Of a DNA stretch of 64,000 nucleotides, positions 33,976 to 42,484 are shown in pieces. The stretch comes from JAJRVM01 sp041752115 (GTDB lineage: Bacteria > Planctomycetota > Planctomycetia > Pirellulales > Pirellulaceae), in NCBI GenBank assembly GCA_041752115.1, contig JBGSHS010000360.1, positions 62,001-126,000 on the forward strand, read 5' to 3'. Both the position numbers and the translations under genes were made by a program. The notes beneath the pieces were generated by a model. That model did not search any database. It was not told the origin of the DNA and was given only the letters and a program-made list of their open reading frames with translations. Position 1 is the stretch's first letter. Each line of letters opens with the position of its first letter.

Positions 33976-35053
33976 GCGATCATGGCGATCGCGGCTCTGG
34001 GACTTCTGTGATGAACGACTCGGGCTGGCCGAACTGCTCGAGCTGTCACGCCACAAGATGGTTCCACAGCACGCGCATTCGTTCTGGTATTACCTGGGGG
34101 GCATCTCGCTCTTCTTCTTCGCCATCCAGGTTCTGACCGGGATGCTGTTACTGGTCTATTTTCAGCCGGGCCCGAGTGCCTACGAATCGGTACGCCGCAT
34201 TACCTATGACATCGATTTCGGCTGGCTGATCCGGTCGGCCCATTCCTGGTCGGCCAACTTGATGGTGCTGGCGCTGCTGGCCCATATGTTCTCGGTCGCC
34301 CTGATGAAAGCCTATCGGAAGCCTCGTGAGTTTGGCTGGTGGACCGGACTGGGGCTGTTGGGACTGACGATGACGTTCGGCTTCAGCGGGTACCTGCTGC
34401 CGATGGACGAACTGGCGTTCTTCGCCACCAAGGTGGGACTGGAGATTCCGGCGTCGGTTCCCCTCGTCGGCCCGCTGCTGGCGGGACTGATTCGTGGCGG
34501 ACCGAATGTCGATGCCAACACCATTCAGCGTTTCTTCACCCTGCACGTCGTGGTGTTGCCCGTGCTGTTCGTGCTCGGCCTGACGCTCCACCTGTATCTG
34601 GTGCAACGGCATGGAAACGCCGTGCCGCCAGGCGAAGAGGCGAAGCCGGACTCGACGCGCCGTTACATCAAGTTCTTTCCCGACTTCTTCGTGAAAGATC
34701 TGGCCATGTGGCTCATCGCCCTCAACCTCCTGGGGTTGCTCGTGTGCCTGTTTCCATGGCAGCTGGGCACTCAGGCCGACCCGGCGGCCGCAGCGCCCGA
34801 CGGGGTCCATCCGGAATGGTATTTCATGGCCCCGTTTCAGCTGCTGAAAGTGCTCGGCAGCTGGCTGCCGGGTGCCGTGGGCGAGCTGGCCGGCATGCTG
34901 ATCTTCGCCGTCGGCGGAATCGTGTGGGGCATCCTGCCGCTGATCGATCGATCCTCAGATCATCCGCGCGCAGCTCGATTCGGGACCTGGTTTACTTGGG
35001 GGACAATTGCCTTCGTGGCCGGGTTGACTGCGTGGGGGTATCTGGCACTCTAG
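33947..35053 (+). CDS. Cytochrome b (b6 plus subunit IV fused)
   Basis: 368 residues from ATG 33947, with GGAGG six bases upstream, overlapping the Rieske gene by 29 bases. It has eight or so membrane helices. Haem ligands H99 and H113 (HSWSANLM...LLAHMF) and H200 and H215 (TLHVVVL...TLHLYLV) are spaced 14 and 15, which is the b6/QcrB-type spacing rather than the 14/14 of bc1. The Qo motif is PEWY (289-292). The protein spans both the b6 part and the subunit IV part in one chain. It oxidises quinol and holds the two b haems of the complex. Confidence 0.95.
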   Translation: MTRSSSPAVERSWRSRLWDFCDERLGLAELLELSRHKMVPQHAHSFWYYLGGISLFFFAIQVLTGMLLLVYFQPGPSAYESVRRITYDIDFGWLIRSAHSWSANLMVLALLAHMFSVALMKAYRKPREFGWWTGLGLLGLTMTFGFSGYLLPMDELAFFATKVGLEIPASVPLVGPLLAGLIRGGPNVDANTIQRFFTLHVVVLPVLFVLGLTLHLYLVQRHGNAVPPGEEAKPDSTRRYIKFFPDFFVKDLAMWLIALNLLGLLVCLFPWQLGTQADPAAAAPDGVHPEWYFMAPFQLLKVLGSWLPGAVGELAGMLIFAVGGIVWGILPLIDRSSDHPRAARFGTWFTWGTIAFVAGLTAWGYLAL

Positions 35054-35132
35054 CCGCCTGCTGCCAGCAGCACGCGGCCGGTCCGGGGGAATCGACCTTA
35101 GTGGGTAACGTGACTGTGCAAGGACCTGTGTG

Positions 35133-36584
35133 ATGAACTATCCGGCCTGGGATGTACCTGTCATCGGAAGCGGTTTGGTCATTGCGGCGATTGCCATCTT
35201 TCACGTGATGATCTCTCACTTCGCCGTGGGAGGCGGACTCTTTCTCCCCATGGCCGAGCGGTATGCGCTGAAGTCGGGGCGACGCGATTGGCTTGAGTTC
35301 CTGCCGCGCTACTCCAAGTTCTTCCTGATACTGACCGGCGTGTTTGGAGCGGTGTCGGGAGTCGGCATCTGGTTTTCGATCGGTCTGGCGTCGCCGGAAG
35401 GAACCAGCTCACTGATCCATAATTTCGTCTTCGGCTGGGCCATCGAGTGGGTCTTTTTTCTCGTCGAACTGACCACGGCAGCTGTCTATTACTACACGTG
35501 GGGACGAATTCCCGATAAGCTGCATCTGCAGGTTGGCTGGCTCTATGCCGGTGCGTCATTTGCCACGCTGGTGATCATCAACGGCATCTTGACGTTCATG
35601 CTCACGCCGGGCCAGTCGTGGCTGGACGTGGCTGGTACCGGCGAGGAACCAACACGCTTCTTCGCCGCCTTCTTCAATCCGACCTACTTCCCCAGCCTGG
35701 CTCTGCGCACGTTGTCGTGCATCGCGCTGGCCGGCGTCTGGGCGCTGGTCGTTGGCAGTCGGATTGACGCTCAGCAGCATCCGCAGTTGAAAACCGACTG
35801 GATCCGTTGGACAACCTGGTGGCTCGTGCCAGGCTTTGTCCTGATGCCGTTGTGCCTGTTCTGGTATATCAAGATGGTGCCTGGCAGCCAACTGGAACTG
35901 ATCCAGTTGGGGATCTCCACCATCGGCACCGGGACGTTCACACAAGTCACCCGCACGTTGCTCGTCTCGGTGATGGCCTCGGCGACGATTCTGGCCGTCG
36001 TCTATCTGGCTGCCTATCGCAAGCCCGTCGACTTCCAGATCGGATACGCACTGGCCATTCTGCTGCTGGGGGTGGCCGCGACCGGGTCGGCCGAGATGTC
36101 TCGCGAACTGCTACGCAAGCCCTATGTGGTCGTCGACTATATGTACTCCAACGGAGTGCGCCAGGTAGCGACTGGAACCCAGGAGCCCCGTCAGGAGTTG
36201 GAACGGTTCAATACGGCCGGGTACCTGGCTGACACCATTTGGGCAACTCCTGACGAAAAATCCTTGTGGACGGAGGGCCCCAGGACCGCGCCGCCGGATT
36301 CGGCGAGCCCTGCGGAAAACGCCGTTCTGGCGCAAGGCGAGCTGATGTTTCGCGGCCAGTGCTTGGCCTGCCACACTCGCGACGGATATCGGGGAATGCA
36401 GCGACTGTTGCACGAGCGGAACGAGCAGGCGATCCGCAATATCTTGACAATGCTCCATACTCCTCAAGAGGACTCTCCCTACCGCGCTTTCATGCCACCT
36501 TTGGCAGGCACGGGCCTGGAAATTGACGCGCTCTGCGCCTATCTGGACCAGTTGGCCCATCCTCCCGTCGCTCCGGCTGACTAG
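35133..36584 (+). CDS. CydA-like membrane protein with C-terminal cytochrome c domain
   Basis: 483 residues from ATG 35133 (AAGGA upstream), 79 bp after cytochrome b. The N-terminal two thirds have about nine membrane segments with the CydA plan: AIFHVMISHFAVGGGLF has H24/H29 near where CydA has its haem-ligating H19. The GRQPW motif and quinol-binding Q-loop of true bd quinol oxidases are absent. By eye, the position matching the b558 His of CydA appears to be in LALRTLSC, with no His, which should be checked. The C-terminus is a monohaem cytochrome c (C410-LAC-H414, with M454 in FMPPLAG as likely sixth ligand). This matches the cytochrome-c-bearing branch of the bd superfamily (OR-C type) and it probably takes electrons from the Rieske protein. 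Confidence 0.85.
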   Translation: MNYPAWDVPVIGSGLVIAAIAIFHVMISHFAVGGGLFLPMAERYALKSGRRDWLEFLPRYSKFFLILTGVFGAVSGVGIWFSIGLASPEGTSSLIHNFVFGWAIEWVFFLVELTTAAVYYYTWGRIPDKLHLQVGWLYAGASFATLVIINGILTFMLTPGQSWLDVAGTGEEPTRFFAAFFNPTYFPSLALRTLSCIALAGVWALVVGSRIDAQQHPQLKTDWIRWTTWWLVPGFVLMPLCLFWYIKMVPGSQLELIQLGISTIGTGTFTQVTRTLLVSVMASATILAVVYLAAYRKPVDFQIGYALAILLLGVAATGSAEMSRELLRKPYVVVDYMYSNGVRQVATGTQEPRQELERFNTAGYLADTIWATPDEKSLWTEGPRTAPPDSASPAENAVLAQGELMFRGQCLACHTRDGYRGMQRLLHERNEQAIRNILTMLHTPQEDSPYRAFMPPLAGTGLEIDALCAYLDQLAHPPVAPAD

Positions 36585-36944
36585 GTCAATCTGGCTGCCA
36601 ACCGCCCGTTGTGGTGCCCCTCCGCCGGTGACAGATCTCACCTCGATCCTCGCGGCCGCGCTCTTGTTCTGGCGAAATCTGCTGGGAAACAGCGGCTATC
36701 TGACTTGCTGTCGCCACCTGAACGGGTGGTTAAGAGCGGTCATTTCATAAAATGCATGGAAAATATGGCAGATTTTTGCGTGTCAGGTATAGAAGGGCAG
36801 TGGGCAACTAATTAACGTAGCAATTGTGCCCACTTTCGGGGTGGAACGCCCGCGAGTTGTTGTAAGTAGTCGTGTGTGCCCGTGCCTAGGAACAGGATCA
36901 GGCGGGCGTACGGAACTTTGTAGAGAAGAGGAGTTACTGCACCT
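36585..36944. other. Intergenic region upstream of the PEP-CTERM gene
   Basis: This 360-bp gap ends with an AT-richer stretch (about 36740-36830, TAAAATGCATGGAAAATATG), which may hold the promoter. A GAAGAGGAG site lies just before the PEP-CTERM start. No gene was recognised. Confidence 0.5.
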
Positions 36945-37781
36945 ATGCGAAGTATCTTGAAAATTGCCAGCTGCATCATGGCTTTTGCCCTGCTGGCCCC
37001 GGCCGCTCAGGCCGACGTGGTTTCGGATTTCTGGCAGGGGGTTTTCGATGCCGGGTACGGCTACGGGGACCAGATCCGAGTCGTCTTTGTGTCATCGCCG
37101 GTCGTTGATGCAAAGCACCAGGCGTATTCGTACTACGACAATTTCGGTGACGGTCTCGCGAGTACCGGGATTGTTACATCCTCGTTCGGCTTGAACGCGG
37201 ATGAATGGAAGCCATTGGTCACGACCTACAATGAGCAAGCTTCGGCGCCTGTCAAGACCTGGATTAACCAGTACAAGATCCCCGTCTTCAACACGAAAGG
37301 GGAACTGATTGCGGAGAGTGCAGACGATATGCTGGCCACGACCGTGAATGGTCCGGTGACATTGCTCAACAGCATTCGGTACGACGAGAGCGGTGACAAT
37401 CAAGCTCCGGACCTCAACAATCAGGCTGGCTTTGTCGGCGTTTGGACCGGTACGAACAGTATGGGTGAGGCACGCAGCTATACCAGCTTCGGCAACCAGT
37501 ATGATCTGACGGTTGGCAGTCTTAGCAGTAACCAAGGTCAGATTCAGGGCGGCTATACTGCCTATGGCAATGGCAACTCGTCGGATGGTAATTGGGTGGA
37601 TTACGGTGTGCTCCCCCAGTCGGTGTTCGTGCTGTTCGGGTCTGAAGGGGTTTCTCGACAATCGATTTACGTCATGAGCGGTGCGATCACAGTTCCCGAG
37701 CCGGCGACGGTGGTGATGTGGCTGGGATTGGGCTGCATCGGCGGGGTGGTGTTCTGGCGGAAGCGTCGTCAGAGCAGCTAG
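36945..37781 (+). CDS. PEP-CTERM sorting-domain protein
   Basis: 278 residues. A signal peptide (ending PAAQAD) is followed by an aromatic and Gly/Asn-rich body with no recognised enzymatic motif, and the C-terminus is a complete PEP-CTERM tail: VPEP, a hydrophobic helix (VVMWLGLGCIGGVVFW), then RKRR. Such tails are cut by an exosortase, which is not in this window, and the proteins end at the surface or in exopolysaccharide. The gene stands alone and is followed by a textbook terminator. Confidence 0.9.
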   Translation: MRSILKIASCIMAFALLAPAAQADVVSDFWQGVFDAGYGYGDQIRVVFVSSPVVDAKHQAYSYYDNFGDGLASTGIVTSSFGLNADEWKPLVTTYNEQASAPVKTWINQYKIPVFNTKGELIAESADDMLATTVNGPVTLLNSIRYDESGDNQAPDLNNQAGFVGVWTGTNSMGEARSYTSFGNQYDLTVGSLSSNQGQIQGGYTAYGNGNSSDGNWVDYGVLPQSVFVLFGSEGVSRQSIYVMSGAITVPEPATVVMWLGLGCIGGVVFWRKRRQSS

Positions 37782-37827
37782 AGCAACGACACTCCAGCAA
37801 ACGCACTACTTGCACAATTCACCAAGG

Positions 37828-37860
37828 CGCGTGTCGATCCCTTCGACACGCGTCTGTTTT
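37828..37860 (+). terminator. Rho-independent terminator after the PEP-CTERM gene
   Basis: Ten-base perfect stem CGCGTGTCGA/TCGACACGCG with a five-base loop, followed by TCTGTTTT. It lies 46 bp after the PEP-CTERM stop and is the clearest intrinsic terminator in the window. Confidence 0.85.
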
Positions 37861-37892
37861 CATGCGCGTCGCGCGCCGTATCACGCACGTAG

Positions 37893-37910
37893 CACGCACT
37901 TCAGTGCGTG
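37893..37910 (+). repeat. REP-like palindrome CACGCACTTCAGTGCGTG
   Basis: Same core and orientation as at 14843, with flanks GTAG and AC. Confidence 0.9.
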
Positions 37911-38002
37911 ACTTGCCCTGCCCTCCAACATTCCTGCGGCCAAGCGATTCACGGCGCGGATCCGCTCGCACGAGATGTCTCAGTTCGATCAGCAGAGTCG
38001 TC

Positions 38003-38138
38003 TCTCACGGAGTCACAGAGACACGGAGCGTGACGAGAACTAGAGCGAGATGATCGGTGTGAATGGCGTGCCTATCAACGATGGAGTCACTCCCGTCTTT
38101 CCCGATGAGTTCCGACGCCTGCTCCGTGTCTCCGTGAG
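38003..38138. repeat. Inverted-arm element with CACGGAG/GACACGGAG arms
   Basis: The left arm CTCACGGAGTCACAGAGACA continues into CGGAGC (38004-38029). The right arm GCTCCGTGTCTCCGTGAG (38121-38138) is its reverse complement apart from an eight-base deletion. The arms are separated by about 90 bp. It lies between the PEP-CTERM and HzsA-like genes. Confidence 0.7.
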
Positions 38139-38364
38139 GTGGCAATGATTGATCGTGAGCGATGTGCGCGGACGGCTTATCGCGACTGCACTGCCGGCAC
38201 TCCCATCGAGCTGGGATTGTGCTCGAGAGGGGGATTCTCAAGCGGCGTGGATGAACGACCGGTTTCCTGATTAGAATAGGGGCCTGTGCCGGTTCGGGCT
38301 TCAGGCTCGCGCCAGGCCCCTGCGAACGGTTTTGTCACGGGTCAGGTTCGGGGATACTTCAGGT

Positions 38365-38382
38365 CACGCACTGAAGTGCGTG
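38365..38382 (-). repeat. REP-like palindrome CACGCACTGAAGTGCGTG
   Basis: Same core as at 14843 in opposite orientation, followed by CTACGTG repeated three times (CTACGTGTGTGTCACGTG and CTACGTGC), in the leader of the HzsA-like gene. Confidence 0.9.
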
Positions 38383-38432
38383 CTACGTGTGTGTCACGTG
38401 CGTGCTACGTGCTATGACGAGGGAGAGAAACA

Positions 38433-40772
38433 GTGGTAACAGAGCGGATCAGGAACCGGATGGCGCTGGTTTGTGGCGTAATGTTCTGCGTGGCATGTTC
38501 CGCGACGGGGCCTCGACTGGCGCGAGCCGACGACGCGAACACCCAGTCCAATCCCTTGCTGACAGCTCATCCGATCGTGTTCGTCGTCCGGTCGCAGTAT
38601 TTGCCCGACCACCACAATACGGAGACGATGTTCCAGACCGGGGAGATCAACACGCACAGCTTTCGCGGTGGCAGCGCGATCCGGACGATCGATTTCGCTC
38701 GGGGCGGTGAAATCCAGACACTCCTGGAAGTGCCGCAGGGGGTGGCTCGTGATATCGAGGTTAGTTTTGACGGCCGTCGGCTCCTGTTTTCGATGCGGCG
38801 GGATGCGGCGGATGACTACCACATTTACGAAATGAACGCGGACGGTTCGGGCCTGCGACAGCTTACCTTCGGCCGTGGCATTACCGACATTGATCCGATC
38901 TATTTACCCGACGGCCGCATCCTGTTCAGTTCCACGCGCGAGCCGAAGTACTGCATGTGCAATCGGCACATCATGTGCAATCTGTACACCATGGAGGCCG
39001 ATGGGGCGAACATCCAGCAGATCGGGCACAGCACGTTGTTTGAAGGTCACCCTTCGCTTCTGCCGGATGGGCGTGTGCTGTACGATCGCTGGGAGTATGT
39101 CGATCGGAACTTCGGCGATGCGCAAGGTGCGTGGGTCTGCAATCCGGACGGTACGAACCACGCCATTTACTGGGGCAACAACACGAACTCACCCGGCGCG
39201 CTGCTGGATAATCGTGCGATTCCTGACAGCGAATGGTTCATTTGTACCTTTTCCTCGTGTCACGATCGGCCCTGGGGTGCGATCGCGATTGTCGATCGAC
39301 GGCTGGGCCTGGACGGCCGGGAGCCGGTCGTGCGCACGTGGCCGGCCAGTGCCGTTGATCTGGTGGGGCAGGGGAACTACGACACGTTTACCGGCGTGCA
39401 GCCCAAGTACGAAGATCCTTACCCGCTCTCCAGCGACACGTTTCTCTGTTCGCGCGCGGTCGGCAACGGGGAGCAGATGGGCATCTTCCTGCTCGATCTC
39501 GCGGGGCAGGAGACCTTGCTGCATAGTGAGATGCCTGGCTGTTTCGATCCGATGCCCTTGGCGCCGCGTGTGGTACCGCCGGCGATTCCAGCGCGCGTCG
39601 ACCTGGCTCAGCAAGTCGGCTATTGCTACGTGGCGGATGTCTATGTGGGGACGGGGATGGAGTCGATTGAGCGGGGCACGGTCAAGTCGCTGCGGGTGGT
39701 GGAGTCGCCGGAGAAGCGGTTCTGGACGCACCCGGCCTGGGATGGTGGCACTGGCCAGCAGGCGCCCGGGATGGCCTGGGATGATTTCAACAACAAGCGA
39801 ATTCTCGGGACGGTGCCGGTGAGCGACGATGGGAGCGTCTATTTCGCCCTGCCGGCCGACCGGTTCGTCTATTTCCAACTGCTCGACGAACGGGGCATGA
39901 TGGTTCAGTCGATGCGCAGTGGTACGATCGTGCGGCCGGGCGAGACGGTTGGATGTGTGGGGTGCCACGAGCAACGTCGCAGTTCGGTACCACTGGCCAG
40001 TCAGCCTGGAGCGATGCAGCGGACTGCTCTGGCATTAACTCCGTGGTACGGCGCGGAGCGGAACTTCAGTTATCTGGCCGAAGTACAGCCGGTATTTGAT
40101 CTGCACTGTGTCAAGTGTCACGATTATGGTCAGCAGGCCGGCCAGAAGCTGAACCTGGCCGGCGATCTGAATTTGCCGTTCAACGTGTCCTATGCCGAAC
40201 TGCGGGGAAAACGACACGTGCAGGTCCCCGGCGCCGGTCCGTACCAGACGCTGATGCCCAAGTCCTGGGGTTCGCACGCCAGTCCCCTGGTCCAAGTGCT
40301 GTTGCAGGGGCATGGCGATCCGACCATTGACAGTCAGGTGCAGTTGGACGCGGAGGGTTTTGACCGGATTGTCTCCTGGATCGACATCAACGCTCCGTAT
40401 TACCCGGAGTATGCGAGTGCTTATGGCGGCAATCGTTTTGGTCGGTCGCCACTGGATGACGGCGAATTGAAGGCGATCGAGCAACTTACCGGCTCGTCGG
40501 ACGTGAATTTCACTCGGCCCGAACTGAGTCCCTGCCTGGCCAAGTACTCGGACCCAGCCGATCCTGCCCGACTCGAAGCGCTGCGGATCATCCAGCTGGG
40601 CAAGACACGATTGGCCGAGCGACCGCGAGCGGACATGCCTGGCTTCCGGTTGGTGGCTCCCAATGAAATCGCTCAGCAGGCGAAGTATGACAGGTTGCAG
40701 CAGGCAGAGACGCAGTCGCGTCAGGCGTTGATCCAGGGGAAGAAGCACTTCGATGCTCCCCCGACACAATAG
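38433..40772 (+). CDS. Hydrazine-synthase-alpha-like dihaem propeller protein
   Basis: 779 residues from GTG 38433, with GAGGGAGAG upstream. A signal peptide leads to a TolB/PD40-type propeller (IEVSFDGRRLLFSM, IDPIYLPDGRILFSST, HPSLLPDGRVLYDRW), then an HzsA-middle-like domain (VDLAQQVGYCYVADVYVGTG), and a C-terminal part with two c-type haem sites, C508-VGC-H512 and C559-VKC-H563. A conserved cysteine run (CMCNRHIMCN) sits in the propeller. HzsA is the catalytic subunit of hydrazine synthase in anammox planctomycetes, but relatives are widespread in planctomycetes that do not perform anammox. No HzsB/C or other anammox gene is here, so hydrazine synthesis should not be assumed; a periplasmic electron-transfer or oxidoreductase role is likely. 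Confidence 0.85.
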   Translation: MVTERIRNRMALVCGVMFCVACSATGPRLARADDANTQSNPLLTAHPIVFVVRSQYLPDHHNTETMFQTGEINTHSFRGGSAIRTIDFARGGEIQTLLEVPQGVARDIEVSFDGRRLLFSMRRDAADDYHIYEMNADGSGLRQLTFGRGITDIDPIYLPDGRILFSSTREPKYCMCNRHIMCNLYTMEADGANIQQIGHSTLFEGHPSLLPDGRVLYDRWEYVDRNFGDAQGAWVCNPDGTNHAIYWGNNTNSPGALLDNRAIPDSEWFICTFSSCHDRPWGAIAIVDRRLGLDGREPVVRTWPASAVDLVGQGNYDTFTGVQPKYEDPYPLSSDTFLCSRAVGNGEQMGIFLLDLAGQETLLHSEMPGCFDPMPLAPRVVPPAIPARVDLAQQVGYCYVADVYVGTGMESIERGTVKSLRVVESPEKRFWTHPAWDGGTGQQAPGMAWDDFNNKRILGTVPVSDDGSVYFALPADRFVYFQLLDERGMMVQSMRSGTIVRPGETVGCVGCHEQRRSSVPLASQPGAMQRTALALTPWYGAERNFSYLAEVQPVFDLHCVKCHDYGQQAGQKLNLAGDLNLPFNVSYAELRGKRHVQVPGAGPYQTLMPKSWGSHASPLVQVLLQGHGDPTIDSQVQLDAEGFDRIVSWIDINAPYYPEYASAYGGNRFGRSPLDDGELKAIEQLTGSSDVNFTRPELSPCLAKYSDPADPARLEALRIIQLGKTRLAERPRADMPGFRLVAPNEIAQQAKYDRLQQAETQSRQALIQGKKHFDAPPTQ

Positions 40773-40856
40773 GCTTCAGCTCCGTTAATATTCTCGGGAA
40801 GACTAGCTTCCATGGTTGGAGCTTTCGTCGTCCGATGGTGGGCGGACGGATTCCCA

Positions 40857-40977
40857 CGCTCTGCGCGAGCGTGGCTACATCTGCGCGAGCGTGGCTACAT
40901 CTGCGCGAGCGTGGCTACATCTGCGCGAGCGTGGCTACATCTGCGCGAGGGTTGCTACATCTGCGCGAGGGTTGCTC
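40857..40977. repeat. 20-bp tandem array, six units
   Basis: Unit ATCTGCGCGAGCGTGGCTAC repeated about six times with no spacers. The last two units change GCGTGG to GGGTTG. It starts 85 bp after the HzsA-like stop and ends just beyond the convergent transglutaminase-like gene's stop region. Because 20 is not a multiple of three, all three frames read through it with a rotating peptide, giving several false frames. Confidence 0.95.
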
Positions 40978-40989
40978 CGGCAGCCTCGT

Positions 40990-42255
40990 CTATTCTGACA
41001 GGTCGAACGTCACGAGCAGATCGGTGTTCGTCACTTCGACCGATCGTATCTGACGGACCTGATCGCAAGTCATGACCACGCGGCAGGTCGCGCCCGTGGG
41101 CAGGACGGCGGAGAGATGGTCGTTGCCGTCAAATCGCTCGTCTTTCGTGGTGCCGGAAAAGATCGCTTTCTGGTCGGAGTCGCTCACCTCAATCTGTGCT
41201 GCGACGCGCTGGCCGCCGGCACGATCGAGCACTTGAAACATGACGATCGCGTATCCCTCGGGCACCGAGGATGCCCGCTGCGTGTAACGGTCGGTGACAT
41301 TGACGGCCGGCACACTCCGGTTGTCTCGATCCCAGACGAGTGGAAAAGCGAGCGGAGTCTTCTGGAAGCTGGTCGCGTAGATGGCGTGTCGCGGATCATC
41401 GCGCAGCGCTTTGCTGGCTCGCTCGATGAACCACGCCTGATCCAAGGCCTCCCCGCTCGGTTCGGCTGCGCCGGTGAAGTGCCAGCCATCGTCCCAGATT
41501 TCCACCCACGAGTGGTTGCCGCTGCGGTCGGACCAGAGGGGTGTGCCGACCAGTCGAGCCGGTACTCCGACCGCTCGGCAGGCGTCGATCAGCAGCACCG
41601 ACAGTCCGGTGCAGGATGCCACGTGTGCGGTCATTGATTCGTAGGGACTCTGATTGGCTTTGGGGCGTTCCCGGGAGTACCGTACGTCAACCAGGGCGAA
41701 GATCTTCTGATTCAGCATCGCTGCCGCCTCTGCCGGCGTCTGGGCGTTCTGGACCAGAGGTTTGAATCGCTCGTAGAAATCCTTGCGCCACGCATCCCGC
41801 CGCTCATCGATGCTCGCATACGGGAGAATATTGTTGAGGAAGATCTCGGATGGAACCTGCGATTTCCAGGGCGCTTCTTCATAAGCGCGGCAGGCATACT
41901 GCACATGTTCCAGCAGGAATTCGGCGGTCAGATTGCGCAAGTCGTCCGGAGGCATATGGACAATCAGAAACTCCATCGCCGCCCGTTCGCCTGGCGCAGC
42001 TTCTTCGAGCGCCTGTACGAGTTGTGGGCGGTTCGTCTCTGCACGACCTAACGCCGATTCCAGACTCGAGTCGGCGGCGTGCAGCGGCGGACCGATCGCC
42101 CAGCAGAACCAGACGGCCACTGAGCAGATCGCTCCCTGAACAAGGGCTCTGCTCTCGATCGATCGGACTGCGGGTCGATCTGCGGAAGTGCTGGGGAGCG
42201 TGAGCGTGTCGAGCCGGTACTTGGGCTGTGGAAGGTCCAGCTTGGGGCAGGACAT
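40990..42255 (-). CDS. Transglutaminase-like membrane-anchored or exported protein
   Basis: 421 residues from ATG 42255 (MSCPKLDLPQPKYRLD), with a late hydrophobic signal or anchor at about residues 40-60 (GAICSVAVWFCWAIGPPLHA). The longer frame upstream passes through the MITE-like repeat and is rejected. The transglutaminase core shows the catalytic Cys in VASCTGLSVLLIDACRAVGVPARLVG, the His in GNHSWVEIWDDGWH and the Asp in the strand after it. Microbial proteins of this group are mostly papain-like hydrolases rather than true cross-linkers. The C-terminal 150 residues form a beta-rich domain. It converges with the HzsA-like gene. Confidence 0.85.
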   Translation of the reverse strand: MSCPKLDLPQPKYRLDTLTLPSTSADRPAVRSIESRALVQGAICSVAVWFCWAIGPPLHAADSSLESALGRAETNRPQLVQALEEAAPGERAAMEFLIVHMPPDDLRNLTAEFLLEHVQYACRAYEEAPWKSQVPSEIFLNNILPYASIDERRDAWRKDFYERFKPLVQNAQTPAEAAAMLNQKIFALVDVRYSRERPKANQSPYESMTAHVASCTGLSVLLIDACRAVGVPARLVGTPLWSDRSGNHSWVEIWDDGWHFTGAAEPSGEALDQAWFIERASKALRDDPRHAIYATSFQKTPLAFPLVWDRDNRSVPAVNVTDRYTQRASSVPEGYAIVMFQVLDRAGGQRVAAQIEVSDSDQKAIFSGTTKDERFDGNDHLSAVLPTGATCRVVMTCDQVRQIRSVEVTNTDLLVTFDLSE

Positions 42256-42290
42256 GACATGTCCGCGACGTCGATCGCCGCGGCAGCTGA

Positions 42291-42413
42291 ACCGCAGAAT
42301 ATCGAACAAGGAATGTCCAATTACCAAGTGGAAGAGCCACGTTCTGCAGCCCAAACCTATCGCTCGACCATTGCGCACGCTTGGCTCCCCTTTTCTTGGA
42401 ATATTCTGCGGTC
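42291..42413. repeat. MITE-like element, copy 1
   Basis: It begins ACCGCAGAATATCGAACAAG and ends ATATTCTGCGGTC, so its 11-bp ends CCGCAGAATAT/ATATTCTGCGG are perfect inverted repeats. The interior contains GGAATGTCCAATTACCAAG. The element is about 123 bp. A second copy is at 53573. It lies upstream of the transglutaminase-like gene. Confidence 0.8.
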
Positions 42414-42484
42414 GTCGCTGGGATTCCGCGCATCTCGTGTTGTGTCGGCACTTGGAGGGTCCTGATAGCGAACTGAAGTCCGCT

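Noticed and set aside
35133..36584. Annotation as cytochrome bd quinol oxidase subunit I (cydA)
   Set aside because: There is no GRQPW motif, no CydB gene and a haem c domain is fused, so the plain name would mislead.
38433..40772. Annotation as hydrazine synthase and the organism as anammox
   Set aside because: No other anammox gene is present, and HzsA-like proteins occur in many planctomycetes that do not perform anammox.
40812..41075. Three overlapping frames across the 20-bp array, and a CRISPR-like appearance
   Set aside because: The array has no spacers between units, so it is not a CRISPR. The frames are rotations of the same repeated peptide.
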